Assembly (NCBI GenBank): GCA_964492425.1
Contig: CAZBKB010000002.1
Span: 1-64,000, forward strand
Length of the DNA stretch: 64,000 nucleotides
DNA from: LBZV01 sp000993855
Lineage (GTDB): Bacteria; Patescibacteriota; Microgenomatia; Curtissbacterales; GWA2-41-24
Reading direction: 5' to 3'
Below are positions 17,749 through 25,391 of the stretch, piece after piece (within the stretch, counting starts at the first letter, position 1; each line of letters starts with the position of its first letter). Below the pieces are notes generated by a model. That model did no database searches. It saw only the letters and a program-made list of their open reading frames with translations, and had not been told where the DNA came from. A program made the position numbers and the translations under genes.

Positions 17749-18219
17749 ATGCCGACAGTTAATCAATTAGTTAGAAAGGGAAGAAGTGCAAAACCAAAAC
17801 GTATTCGTGCATCTGCGCTTCGTCGTGCCTTTAACACTAAGTCGAATAAATATGTTACTTACCCGTCTGCTCAAAAACGGGGAGTTTGCACAGTGGTTAA
17901 GACCATGACTCCCAAAAAGCCAAATTCTGCACTTCGTAAGGTTGCTCGTGTCCGTCTTTCTAATAAGCAAGAAGTTACAGTTTATATCCCGGGTATTGGT
18001 CACGAATTAGCAGAACATTCAGTCGTTCTTATTCGCGGCGGAAGAGTTAAAGATTTGCCTGGAGTAAAATATCACATAATCCGTGGCAAATACGACACTA
18101 CTGGTGTTGTTAACCGTAAGCAAGGTAGATCACTATACGGGACTAAAAAATCTGGTGCAACCTCAGCCACATCAGCAGCAGCATCAAGCGGTGCTGTTGC
18201 AATAGGAGGGGAGCAGTAA
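17749..18219 (+). CDS. rpsL: Ribosomal protein S12
   Basis: 156 aa. Decoding-centre protein of the 30S subunit. MPTVNQLVRKGR, then TPKKPNSALRKV and GGRVKDLPGV are diagnostic. It is the long form, with an insert of about 13 residues before QKRGVCT as in Firmicutes, plus a C-terminal Ala/Ser-rich tail of about 25 residues. Start fixed by homology and by the promoter 8 nt upstream. Confidence 0.97.
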   Translation: MPTVNQLVRKGRSAKPKRIRASALRRAFNTKSNKYVTYPSAQKRGVCTVVKTMTPKKPNSALRKVARVRLSNKQEVTVYIPGIGHELAEHSVVLIRGGRVKDLPGVKYHIIRGKYDTTGVVNRKQGRSLYGTKKSGATSATSAAASSGAVAIGGEQ

Positions 18220-18337
18220 TTTAAATATCAGATATCAAAAATTAAAATGACAAACAAAAATATAAAATTACTAGAACTAAAAACATACAAGGTAAACTAC
18301 ATCAATTTTGAATTGTGCCCTTTGAACTTTGAATTTA

Positions 18338-18352
18338 TTTCGACTGAAAGGA
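18338..18352 (+). promoter_or_regulatory. rpsG ribosome-binding cassette (shared with rpsC)
   Basis: TTTCGACTGAAAGGA, identical to 29987-30001 before rpsC. TTTC/GAAA can pair around CGACT with the AGGAG on the 3' flank, and it is followed by a GTG start in both genes. It decides the rpsG start: GTG 18362 lies 8 nt after AGGAG. Confidence 0.6.
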
Positions 18353-18361
18353 GCAAATAAA

Positions 18362-18859
18362 GTGCCACGAACAGGGAAAGTCCTAAAAAGACAAATATCA
18401 CCAGACCCTATCTACCATAACCTAATTGTTGCGAAATTAATCAACAAAATTATGCATGAGGGCAAAAAGGCATTAGCCCAAAAAATTGTCTACGAAACGT
18501 TCGATGCTATTAAAAAACAAGGACAAGATCCAGTAGAAACATTTGAAAAGGCTCTAGAAAATATCACACCAAAAATGGAGGTTAGACCAAGACGTGTAGG
18601 TGGTGCATCATATATGGTTCCAATGGAGGTTAGGGGAGCACGTCGCCAATCGCTTGCCATATCTTGGCTTGTGCAATCTGCACGCGCCAGATCCACTCAG
18701 GAAATAACTGACAAACCCAAAAATAAACCGCTAATGATTGCAAAGTTAACAGTGGAAATAACAGAAGCAGCCCTGGGTAGTGGAAAAGCAGTCGCAAAAC
18801 GAGAAGAAATGAACAGGATGGCAGAGGCAAACAAGGCTTTTGCTCATTTCCGCTGGTAA
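18362..18859 (+). CDS. rpsG: Ribosomal protein S7
   Basis: 165 aa from GTG 18362, chosen because it follows AGGAG and gives the usual MPRTGKVLKRQ start; the frame is open further upstream but without homology. Primary 16S-binding protein of the 30S head. Diagnostic stretches are VRPRRVGGASYMVPMEV and the C-terminal NKAFAHFRW. A 142-bp AT-rich gap separates it from rpsL. Confidence 0.96.
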   Translation: MPRTGKVLKRQISPDPIYHNLIVAKLINKIMHEGKKALAQKIVYETFDAIKKQGQDPVETFEKALENITPKMEVRPRRVGGASYMVPMEVRGARRQSLAISWLVQSARARSTQEITDKPKNKPLMIAKLTVEITEAALGSGKAVAKREEMNRMAEANKAFAHFRW

Positions 18860-18869
18860 TTTCACAAAC

Positions 18870-19115
18870 ATGTCTATAACGCGTGCGCAAAAAATAAAAC
18901 AGTTAAAACTAAAGCTTACCGAACTTGAAGAAGTTAAACTTAAAGATGCTTTGACAAAATACGGTGAGGCTTACCAAGATAGCAATGGTGCTTGGGCAGA
19001 AAACGCTGCTTGGGAGTTAGCAGATGAGGAAATATCTGTTCTTCGCGCGATGATTGCAGAAGTCAAAAAAGAAATAAAAACCTTGGAGAGCGAAATAAAT
19101 GGAAAGACGAAATAA
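18870..19115 (+). CDS. GreA/GreB N-terminal-domain-like coiled-coil protein
   Basis: 81 aa from ATG 18870. A long helical, charged protein with AWAENAAWELADEEISVLRAM, similar to the SENAEYDAAKEEQ turn in the antiparallel coiled coil of Gre transcript-cleavage factors. The C-terminal FKBP-like Gre domain is absent. It may enter the polymerase secondary channel, by analogy with Gre and DksA-like proteins; this is inference. The stop TAA overlaps the ATG of the fusA remnant by 1 nt (TAATG). Confidence 0.6.
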   Translation: MSITRAQKIKQLKLKLTELEEVKLKDALTKYGEAYQDSNGAWAENAAWELADEEISVLRAMIAEVKKEIKTLESEINGKTK

Positions 19116-19255
19116 TGGCACAAGCAAAAACGAACAGCTCTTACTCTTTGGATCGTACCCGAAATAAATCAGCAGATTTCCCAGCCGCATTGCTTATATG
19201 TCAATGGCACTCCCTAGATATATTCCTAACTTTTAAAAGATCACAAAAGGAATAA
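19115..19255 (+). pseudogene. Detached 5' end of a former fusA allele
   Basis: ATG 19115 overlaps the preceding stop (TAATG) and encodes MAQAKTNSSYSLDRTRN, a typical EF-G N-terminus (YSLDRTRN is followed by IGIIAHIDAGKT in real EF-G). After RTRN the similarity ends and the frame runs to a stop at 19253 without G-motifs. The intact fusA starts 5 bp later with MAASTTNRLYPLDRIRN. It reads as the original, operon-coupled fusA start, cut off by replacement of the rest of the gene. Confidence 0.7.
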
Positions 19256-19259
19256 ACGC

Positions 19260-21401
19260 ATGGCGGCAAGTACTACTAATAGGTTATATCCACTAGATAG
19301 AATTAGAAATATTGGCATTATTGCCCATATCGATGCTGGTAAAACCACGACAACTGAGCGAATCCTTTTCTACACTGGCAAATCCTACAAGCTCGGCGAC
19401 ATAGACGAAGGCACAACCGTCACTGACTGGATGGATCAGGAAAAGGAACGGGGGATCACTATTGTTTCGGCAGCAGTCACCACATTCTGGATCCCTAAGT
19501 CGGGTCCAATGAAAGATATCGAAACTAGAATCAACATTATCGACACTCCCGGCCACGTCGATTTCACCGCCGAAGTTGAAAGATCACTTCGAGTTCTCGA
19601 CGGCGGGGTAACAGTTTTGGATGCCGAAGAGGGTGTGCAATCTCAATCGGAAACCGTTTGGAGGCAAGCGGATAAGTATAAAGTCCCTAGAATTTGTTTT
19701 ATAAACAAAATGGACAAGCTCGGTGCTGATTTCTTCGCAACTTTGAAATCCATCCGCGACCGTTTGGGTGCTCCTGCTGTGCCATACAATTTACCAATTG
19801 GTAAAGAAAACGATTTTCGTGGAGTTTTCGATTTAATTACAAGAAAAGCATTTATTTGGGGAGCAAACGTGGAAGGATTGGGTAAAGAGTTTAAAGAGGA
19901 AGATATTCCGGAAGAAATGAAAGATGAGGTCGAAAAATGGCGTGCCAAACTTGTCGAGAAAATTGCCGAAACTAACGACGCCTTAACCGAAAAATATCTA
20001 AAAGGAGAAGAAATATCCGAAAATGAACTTAAAAAAGCTCTAAGAAATGCGGTCATCAAATACCAGATTGTCCCTGTTCTTGCTGGATCATCTCTTCGAA
20101 ATAAAGGAGTCCAACCCCTTCTTGATGCGGTGGTGGAATACCTCCCTTCTCCCCAAGATATTGAATCAATTGAAGGCACAAATCCGAAAACTGGAGAAAA
20201 AGAAGTCAGAAAACTAGTAACCGAAGAAAGTTTTTCTGCTCTTGCCTTTAAAGTCCAAATTGATCCTCACGTTGGAAAATTGACATATGTTCGTATTTAT
20301 TCTGGCGTTCTTAAATCCGGTTCGTCCATTTTAAATTCCACCAAAAACGACCGGGAAAGAATTGGCCGAATCCTTTTGATGCACGCAAACACCCGTGAGG
20401 AGATTTCCGAAGCCTATGCTGGAGAAATCATTGCGGTTGTTGGCCTTAAATCAACGGTCACTGGCGACACAATGTGCGACGAATCAAAGCCTATCATTCT
20501 TGAATCTATTTCTTTCCCAGATCCGGTTATTTCTCTTGCCATTGAACCGCAAACTAAAGCGGATCAGGAAAAGCTTGGGTATGCGTTGGGCAGGTTATCA
20601 GAAGAAGACCCGACTTTCAAAATTAAGGGCGATCCGGAAACTGGCCAGACAATAATTTCGGGAATGGGAGAGCTGCATTTGGAAATTTTGGTTGATCGCA
20701 TGAAGCGCGAGTTCAATGTTGCGGCAAATGTCGGGTCGCCCCAAGTTGCTTACCGGGAAACCATTAAAGAAACGGCAACTGGGGAAGGCAAATACATTCG
20801 CCAGTCTGGAGGCCGTGGTCAATACGGCCATTGTTTCCTGCGAGTTGAACCCAAACCTCGAGGCGAAGGTTACGAATACAAATCCGAAATCAAAGGTGGT
20901 GCTATTCCCCAGGAATTTATCCCTTCCATCGAAAAAGGCGTGCGCGAAAAAATGGAAATGGGAGTAATGGCAGGTTACCCGATGGTAGATATAAAAGTAG
21001 CAGTTTACGATGGCACTTACCACGATGTCGACTCTAGTGATATTGCTTTTAAAATTGCAGGCTCAATGGCGCTTGAAGCTGCAGTCAAAAATGCTCAACT
21101 GGTTCTCTTGGAGCCAATTATGAAAGTCGAAGTCACAGTCCCCGAAGAATTTATGGGCGATGTCATCGGTGACTTGTCATCAAAACGTGCCCAAATCCAC
21201 GGATCCGACCACCACGGGAATTCCGTTATCATAAACGCCCTTGTTCCGCTTTCCGAAATGTCAGGCTACGTCACGACTCTCCGCTCCATGACCCAAGGCC
21301 GCGGATCCGCCTACATGGAACCCAGTCACTACGAAGAAGTCCCAACCAACATCTCCGACAAGATAGTTGCAAAGGTTAAGGGAGAGAAAAAAGAAAGTTG
21401 A
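19260..21401 (+). CDS. fusA: Translation elongation factor G
   Basis: 713 aa GTPase that drives ribosomal translocation. G1 AHIDAGKTTTTE (22-33), DTPGHVDF, NKMDKLGAD, and domain IV with GGRGQYGH are all present. An AAAGGA lies 10 nt before the ATG. Codon use looks richer in C and G at third positions than in the neighbouring rpsL and rpsG, which fits a different origin. The stop TGA lies inside the -35 of the next promoter. Confidence 0.98.
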   Translation: MAASTTNRLYPLDRIRNIGIIAHIDAGKTTTTERILFYTGKSYKLGDIDEGTTVTDWMDQEKERGITIVSAAVTTFWIPKSGPMKDIETRINIIDTPGHVDFTAEVERSLRVLDGGVTVLDAEEGVQSQSETVWRQADKYKVPRICFINKMDKLGADFFATLKSIRDRLGAPAVPYNLPIGKENDFRGVFDLITRKAFIWGANVEGLGKEFKEEDIPEEMKDEVEKWRAKLVEKIAETNDALTEKYLKGEEISENELKKALRNAVIKYQIVPVLAGSSLRNKGVQPLLDAVVEYLPSPQDIESIEGTNPKTGEKEVRKLVTEESFSALAFKVQIDPHVGKLTYVRIYSGVLKSGSSILNSTKNDRERIGRILLMHANTREEISEAYAGEIIAVVGLKSTVTGDTMCDESKPIILESISFPDPVISLAIEPQTKADQEKLGYALGRLSEEDPTFKIKGDPETGQTIISGMGELHLEILVDRMKREFNVAANVGSPQVAYRETIKETATGEGKYIRQSGGRGQYGHCFLRVEPKPRGEGYEYKSEIKGGAIPQEFIPSIEKGVREKMEMGVMAGYPMVDIKVAVYDGTYHDVDSSDIAFKIAGSMALEAAVKNAQLVLLEPIMKVEVTVPEEFMGDVIGDLSSKRAQIHGSDHHGNSVIINALVPLSEMSGYVTTLRSMTQGRGSAYMEPSHYEEVPTNISDKIVAKVKGEKKES

Positions 21402-21426
21402 CAATAGAGACTTTTAACCCTATAAT
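21398..21426 (+). promoter_or_regulatory. Perfect consensus promoter overlapping the fusA stop, leaderless
   Basis: TTGACA (21398-21403), 17-nt spacer, TATAAT (21421-21426). The -10 ends 8 nt before the ATG at 21435. The fusA stop TGA is embedded in the -35. Confidence 0.88.
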
Positions 21427-21434
21427 ACGCAACA

Positions 21435-21794
21435 ATGTTAGAATCAAGACCAGCAACATTATTTGAAGGATGGTCTCGGTACGTGAGACCAAATTGTTTT
21501 AGAACTGCTGTAGAAACGAGAGTTTGGGATCTGAATTCTAAAGATGTTTGGGAAATCGTACCGGATGAACACTCACAAGTAGATTTTAAAGTTTCTCAAG
21601 GTAGTAGTTTTTCATTCCAAGATAAATTATTAGCTCTTTTGGGTTCTAAGCCTAACGATAAAATAAAACTTGCTGTTAAACCTGATGAAAAAGGAAATAC
21701 AATAATAACTATTGTCGGTGTTCAATTAAAAGTAAATAGAATGCCAGATGAACAAAGTGATCCAATAAAACCGATGGACATCGATCACTGGTAA
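21435..21794 (+). CDS. Hypothetical protein with a strong own promoter
   Basis: 119 aa, not recognised. Soluble, with mixed charge and no membrane segment. A beta-rich C-terminal half (KIKLAVKPDEKGNTIITIVGVQLKV) could be a small barrel. It is driven by a perfect sigma70-like promoter, so it is likely well expressed. It lies between fusA and the truncated S51 5' end. Confidence 0.6.
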   Translation: MLESRPATLFEGWSRYVRPNCFRTAVETRVWDLNSKDVWEIVPDEHSQVDFKVSQGSSFSFQDKLLALLGSKPNDKIKLAVKPDEKGNTIITIVGVQLKVNRMPDEQSDPIKPMDIDHW

Positions 21795-21819
21795 AATTAT
21801 TTTCTTCTAAAATCTACTT

Positions 21820-21855
21820 GTGAAACTGCTTTTAACCTCAAGCGGCCGATGCGAT
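21820..21855 (+). pseudogene. Detached 5' end of the S51-peptidase gene
   Basis: GTG plus 11 codons read MKLLLTSSGRCD, against MKLLLTSNGLCN at the intact gene (23156). 29 of 36 bases match, and most differences are in third positions. A TAAAAT -10 ends 6 nt before this GTG, so the remnant kept the promoter. Beyond codon 12 the frame runs into a palindromic repeat and a stop. The two toxin-antitoxin pairs lie between remnant and intact gene. Confidence 0.65.
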
Positions 21856-21856
21856 G

Positions 21857-21905
21857 TCAGATCCCGAAACCCTTCGGCTTCGCTCAGAGCGAGCAAGTTC
21901 AGAAT
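21857..21905. repeat. Dispersed palindromic repeat
   Basis: A TGTCAGATCC...CTTCGGCTTCGCTCAGAGCGAG...AAGTTCAGAATG stretch with internal complementarity. It belongs to the same general family as 25318-25373 (GTCATTCTGG...AAGTTCAGGATGA), and more distantly the unit at 1353-1377. It lies at the break point of the S51 remnant. Confidence 0.5.
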
Positions 21906-21917
21906 GGCGAAAGAGAT

Positions 21918-22187
21918 TTATTTTACGTAAACTTGATTGTGTGTTCCAATATCTACAAAATATGCGATATCGTTGTTAACATAGTAAACAACCCTAATAT
22001 CTCCAGTTATTGAAAAAGAGCGATATCCCAGCATCTTTCCACCCAAAGCGTGATCTTTAAGTATCATGTTATTGGGGTTTTCTACAAACAGATCGTACCG
22101 CTCCTCAAATCTGTCCTCTAAGTTTTTCCGTGATTGGATTCTTTTGTTGTATGATTTTTTAAAACTCTTGGTGAAATAAGAGGTCAC
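21918..22187 (-). CDS. RelE/ParE-superfamily toxin
   Basis: 89 aa. Small basic protein with the RelE-like pattern F-x-KSFKKSYNKR at the start, KDHALGGKMLGYRSFSITGDIRVVYYV in the middle and a FVDIGTHNQVY end, close to the YafQ/RelE group of mRNA interferases. It overlaps the antitoxin stop by 4 nt, antitoxin first, the classical order. Confidence 0.85.
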   Translation of the reverse strand: MTSYFTKSFKKSYNKRIQSRKNLEDRFEERYDLFVENPNNMILKDHALGGKMLGYRSFSITGDIRVVYYVNNDIAYFVDIGTHNQVYVK

Positions 22188-22471
22188 GACCTAAGAAGCT
22201 TGAAAAAATCTTCCTTGTTTTTTGGCCTGTAGATATTTCGACCTGCTTTAATATCCCGAACTGCCTTTTTAAACTTGGCCTCCGCGGCCTTGGAAAGATA
22301 AGTAATTTCCTCAACTGGTTCGATAGTCATAGTCAACTCTCTTCTGGAAAGTTTTGTAAGAAGCACACGGACTGCTTCTTGTAAAGAAGAAAATCCCATA
22401 TCAGAAGAAGCGCTTTGCGCCTTGACCTTCAATTCCTTGCTCATCGGAACTTGCACTATAACCCTTTGCAT
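22184..22471 (-). CDS. Ribbon-helix-helix antitoxin (RelB/DinJ-like)
   Basis: 95 aa. The N-terminus VIVQVPMSKELKVKAQSASSDMGFSSLQEAVRVLL forms a ribbon-helix-helix, as in RelB/DinJ antitoxins. The C-terminal part should wrap the toxin. A leaderless promoter with an overlapping palindrome lies directly upstream, which fits autorepression. Confidence 0.85.
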   Translation of the reverse strand: MQRVIVQVPMSKELKVKAQSASSDMGFSSLQEAVRVLLTKLSRRELTMTIEPVEEITYLSKAAEAKFKKAVRDIKAGRNIYRPKNKEDFFKLLRS

Positions 22472-22475
22472 ATGT

Positions 22476-22508
22476 TACAATTGTATAGTTTTCGTATTAA
22501 CAAGTCAA
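22476..22508 (-). promoter_or_regulatory. Toxin-antitoxin promoter and palindromic operator
   Basis: On the minus strand TTGACT (22508-22503), 17-nt spacer, TACAAT (22485-22480), with the ATG 8 nt after the -10. The 10-bp palindrome TACAATTGTA (22476-22485) covers the -10 and start region, the expected place for an RHH operator. Confidence 0.7.
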
Positions 22509-22509
22509 C

Positions 22510-22653
22510 ATGAAAAAAATTAAAGTTAATAAGCAAATGTCGAAGAAAATTAAATTCAAAACTCACAATCTGGGTGAGCCATTAGATAATTTAACGCGAG
22601 ATAATTTCTATCCAGACCCAATTTTTAAATTAGGTGAGAAACAAGAAAGCTAA
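22510..22653 (+). CDS. Small basic ORF, 47 aa
   Basis: ATG at 22510 to TAA at 22651-22653, divergent from the antitoxin and starting in the same promoter region. Lys-rich N-terminus followed by LGEPLDNLTRDNFYPDPIFKLG. Family not recognised. It could be a small antitoxin-like partner or a chance frame; the proline/aspartate pattern looks protein-like. Confidence 0.4.
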   Translation: MKKIKVNKQMSKKIKFKTHNLGEPLDNLTRDNFYPDPIFKLGEKQES

Positions 22654-22672
22654 TTTCTGCTAAAATCTTTTT

Positions 22673-22909
22673 GTGAAGATTGTGTATACCAAACATGCCA
22701 AAGAGATGTTGCTGTTTCGTAAAATTACGAAGCATCAAGTAGAAAATACCATCAAAAATCCAGAAAACAAATCCTCCGGTAGAAAAGGGAAATCTATTCT
22801 GTTTAAAGATTTTGGCAATAATTTACTGAAAGTTGTTATTTCACAAGAGAACAGCACGATTTTTGTTATAACCGAACATTGGATTGCAAAAAAACGGGTT
22901 AAAAAGTAA
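22673..22909 (+). CDS. DUF4258-type putative toxin
   Basis: 78 aa, start GTG. VYTKHAKEMLLFRKITKHQVENTIKNP followed by KVVISQENSTIFVITEHW is the BrnT/RelE-like DUF4258 layout. A TAAAAT ends 6 nt before the GTG, and the promoter segment resembles the one before the S51 remnant (21808-21822). Followed at 12 bp by a DUF2283 gene, its usual partner. Confidence 0.75.
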   Translation: MKIVYTKHAKEMLLFRKITKHQVENTIKNPENKSSGRKGKSILFKDFGNNLLKVVISQENSTIFVITEHWIAKKRVKK

Positions 22910-22921
22910 AATACACTCACT

Positions 22922-23149
22922 ATGAAAGTCACATACGACCCAATATCAGACGCAATGTATATCTACTTTACAAGTAAGAAAAAAAGCACTCGCACGGAAG
23001 AGGTAAGCGAAGATTTTTTGGTGGATTATGCCGGTCGTGAGATGATCGGGATTGAGATTTTAGATGCGTCGAGAAAGTTGCCTAAGAAGAATTTAGAATC
23101 TATTAAGATTGGTTCAAACTTCGCAAACATCCCAGTTACGTCACACTAA
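22922..23149 (+). CDS. DUF2283 family protein, likely antitoxin partner
   Basis: 75 aa. KVTYDPISDAMYIYF, then EEVSEDFLVDYAGREMIGIEILDAS is the characteristic DUF2283 pattern. Pairs of DUF4258 and DUF2283 genes are a recurrent putative toxin-antitoxin arrangement. It ends 6 bp before the S51 peptidase GTG. Confidence 0.8.
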   Translation: MKVTYDPISDAMYIYFTSKKKSTRTEEVSEDFLVDYAGREMIGIEILDASRKLPKKNLESIKIGSNFANIPVTSH

Positions 23150-23155
23150 TCCTCT

Positions 23156-23815
23156 GTGAAACTACTTTTAACTTCAAACGGCCTTTGCAACAGATCAATA
23201 ATTGATGCGCTTGCCGACTTACTTGAAAAGCGTTTCGAAAAATCATCAATTGCTTTTATTCCAACCGCTGCCAATGTCGAAGTTGGTGACAAGCACTGGT
23301 TGGTCAATGATCTCGACAATTGCCGCAAAGCCGGTTTCGAAACCATTGACATTGTCGATATATCAGCACTTACCAAAGACCAATGGAGGCCGCGTCTGGA
23401 TGTGGCCGACGTTTTACTTTTTGGCGGCGGCAATACGTTTCATTTAATATATTGGATTAGAAAGTCAGGCCTAGATAAGCTCTTGCCCCATTATCTCAAA
23501 ACCAAAATTTATGTTGGCATCAGCGCCGGCAGTATCATAATGGGCAAAAGTATCTTTCTCTCGCACGCCAAAAAACTTTATTATCCGGATTTCAAAGGCA
23601 CCCCGGATGAAAGATTTTTGGAGCTTGTCGATTTTTCAATCCGCCCACACTTAAACAATAAACCCAATTTTCCTCAGGTCAACGCCAAAATTATCGGAGA
23701 ATATGCCAAAAAACTGCCGGAAACAATTTATGCCTTGGATGACAAATCCGCAATTAAGGTAACTGATGGAAAAATTGAGGTTATTACAGAAGGCAGTTAC
23801 TTAATATTTAATTAA
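23156..23815 (+). CDS. Peptidase S51 family (dipeptidase E-like)
   Basis: 219 aa, start GTG. GGGNTFHLIYWI and the nucleophile motif GISAGSIIMG mark a class-I glutamine-amidotransferase-like serine peptidase of family S51, which cleaves Asp-X dipeptides or cyanophycin-type substrates. No convincing -10 lies directly upstream, whereas the truncated copy of its 5' end at 21820 does have one. The intact gene now follows the DUF2283 gene by 6 bp and is probably translated by coupling. Confidence 0.88.
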   Translation: MKLLLTSNGLCNRSIIDALADLLEKRFEKSSIAFIPTAANVEVGDKHWLVNDLDNCRKAGFETIDIVDISALTKDQWRPRLDVADVLLFGGGNTFHLIYWIRKSGLDKLLPHYLKTKIYVGISAGSIIMGKSIFLSHAKKLYYPDFKGTPDERFLELVDFSIRPHLNNKPNFPQVNAKIIGEYAKKLPETIYALDDKSAIKVTDGKIEVITEGSYLIFN

Positions 23816-23839
23816 TTATTAACTTTGTATTTCTCGCCC

Positions 23840-23868
23840 TTGACACGTTTAGCTCTTCCTATTAAACT
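23840..23868 (+). promoter_or_regulatory. Possible tuf promoter
   Basis: TTGACA (23840-23845), 17-nt spacer, TAAACT (23863-23868). A second TTGACA at about 23885 has no good -10. If the first is used, the terminator-like hairpin at 23913 lies in the tuf leader. Confidence 0.4.
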
Positions 23869-23912
23869 TACCACTTGAAACAGTTGACAAAAACTGTTAT
23901 CCTTTTGTAACC

Positions 23913-23936
23913 AAAATTGGAGTAATCCAATTTTTT
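23913..23936 (+). terminator. Intrinsic terminator or attenuator before tuf
   Basis: AAAATTGGA, loop GTAA, TCCAATTTT followed by further Ts (9-bp stem). It lies downstream of a candidate promoter and upstream of tuf, so it either ends the S51 transcript or attenuates tuf. Confidence 0.65.
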
Positions 23937-23972
23937 GTTTCATGGTAATTAAGTTTAATTGTTATCTTCTGA

Positions 23973-24004
23973 TAACCTAGTAACCTGATTACCTGATAAC
24001 CTAA
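23973..24004 (+). repeat. Four degenerate 8-bp tandem repeats before tuf
   Basis: TAACCTAG, TAACCTGA, TTACCTGA, TAACCTAA end 5 nt before the tuf ATG. A GTTATC-TTCT-GATAAC hairpin (23961-23976) overlaps the first unit. No Shine-Dalgarno is visible, so this array occupies the place where one would be. Confidence 0.6.
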
Positions 24005-24009
24005 CTATC

Positions 24010-25194
24010 ATGGCTGAAGGAAAATACGAAAGAACAAAACCGCACGTAAATATTGGGACTATTGGTCACGTTGACCATGGTAAAACAACGCTCACTGCGG
24101 CTATTACCTCAGTATTAGCCAAAAAAGGTATGGCAAAGGCAAAAGCCTTTGACGAAATTGACAACGCTCCGGAAGAAAAACAGCGCGGAATCACCATCAA
24201 CATTACCCACGTCGAGTACGAAACCGAAAAAAGGCATTACGCCCACATCGATGCCCCGGGACACGCAGACTACATCAAAAACATGATCACCGGTGCCGCC
24301 CAAATGGACGGCGCAATTTTAGTTGTTAGTGCACCGGACGGCCCTATGCCTCAAACACGTGAACATGTCCTGTTAGCAAGGCAGGTAAATGTACCAGCAA
24401 TTGTCGTTTTCTTAAACAAATGCGACATGGTTCAAGATGCAGAACTTTTAGATTTAGTTGAGCTTGAGGTTCGTGAACTTTTGGACAAATATGAATATGA
24501 TGGCAAAAACGCAACAATCATTCGTGGATCGGCAAAAAAGGCTCTCGAAGGGGACGCCGAATCAATTAAAGCCATTGAAGATTTAATGGCAGCAGTTGAC
24601 GAAAAGATTCCAACTCCAGTTAGAGAGCTTGACAAACCGTTCTTGATGCCTGTTGAGGATGTTTTTTCAATTAAGGGCCGGGGAACAGTTGTAACCGGAA
24701 GAGTTGAAAGGGGAATCGTAAAAATAAACGATGAAATCGAAATTGTAGGTCTTACCCCAACTAAAAAAACTGTTGTAACAGGTGTCGAAATGTTTAGAAA
24801 AGAACTTGACCAGGGTCAAGCCGGTGATAACATCGGAGTACTTTTGCGTGGTGTCGAAAAGGACGATGTTGAACGTGGACAAGTTCTTGCAAAAGCTGGA
24901 TCTGCAACACCCCACACTGAATTTGAAGCGGAAGTTTATATTCTGACCAAAGAAGAAGGCGGTCGTCACACCCCGTTTTTTACCGGTTACCGCCCGCAAT
25001 TTTATATCCGCACAACCGATGTTACCGGCGAAGCCACATTGCCGGAAGGGACCGAAATGGTTATGCCCGGTGATAATATCAAAATGAAGGTTAAGCTTAT
25101 TGTCCCCGTAGCACTCGAAGAAGGCCTTAGGTTTGCCGTCCGCGAGGGTGGCCATACCGTAGGCGCAGGCGTAGTTTCCAAAGTTGTAGCCTAA
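24010..25194 (+). CDS. tuf: Translation elongation factor Tu
   Basis: 394 aa GTPase that delivers aminoacyl-tRNA. GHVDHGKTTL (G1), DAPGHADYIKNMI (G3) and NKCDMV (G4) are present, ending GHTVGAGVVSKVVA. Complete and of normal length. Followed by a strong terminator, so it forms its own transcript. Confidence 0.98.
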   Translation: MAEGKYERTKPHVNIGTIGHVDHGKTTLTAAITSVLAKKGMAKAKAFDEIDNAPEEKQRGITINITHVEYETEKRHYAHIDAPGHADYIKNMITGAAQMDGAILVVSAPDGPMPQTREHVLLARQVNVPAIVVFLNKCDMVQDAELLDLVELEVRELLDKYEYDGKNATIIRGSAKKALEGDAESIKAIEDLMAAVDEKIPTPVRELDKPFLMPVEDVFSIKGRGTVVTGRVERGIVKINDEIEIVGLTPTKKTVVTGVEMFRKELDQGQAGDNIGVLLRGVEKDDVERGQVLAKAGSATPHTEFEAEVYILTKEEGGRHTPFFTGYRPQFYIRTTDVTGEATLPEGTEMVMPGDNIKMKVKLIVPVALEEGLRFAVREGGHTVGAGVVSKVVA

Positions 25195-25204
25195 AAAAGC
25201 AAGC

Positions 25205-25227
25205 AAAACTCCCAAAAGGGAGTTTTT
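25205..25227 (+). terminator. tuf terminator
   Basis: AAAACTCCC, loop AAAA, GGGAGTTTT with a continuing T-run. Classic rho-independent structure 10 bp after the tuf stop. Confidence 0.9.
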
Positions 25228-25317
25228 CTTTATGAAGATTTACGTTCGAGCATATCTGGAACTTTTTACCTCATAATATTTGCTTTCCAGGCATAAACTT
25301 TGATAAAATTCGATACC

Positions 25318-25373
25318 TGTCATTCTGGCTTGTCCAGAATCAGATCTTGAAACAAGTTCAGGATGATAAAAGC
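25318..25373. repeat. Dispersed palindromic repeat upstream of rpsJ
   Basis: Contains ATTCTGG-CTTG-TCCAGAAT and TCTTGAAACAAGTTCAGGATGA, two small inverted repeats. Related to the element at 21857-21905. It ends about 18 bp before rpsJ and could affect its leader. Confidence 0.5.
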
Positions 25374-25391
25374 ACATTAATATAAGAATTT

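Noticed and set aside
23973..24004. Short tandem array considered as a CRISPR remnant
   Set aside because: Units are 8 bp and contiguous, without spacers; no cas genes in the window.
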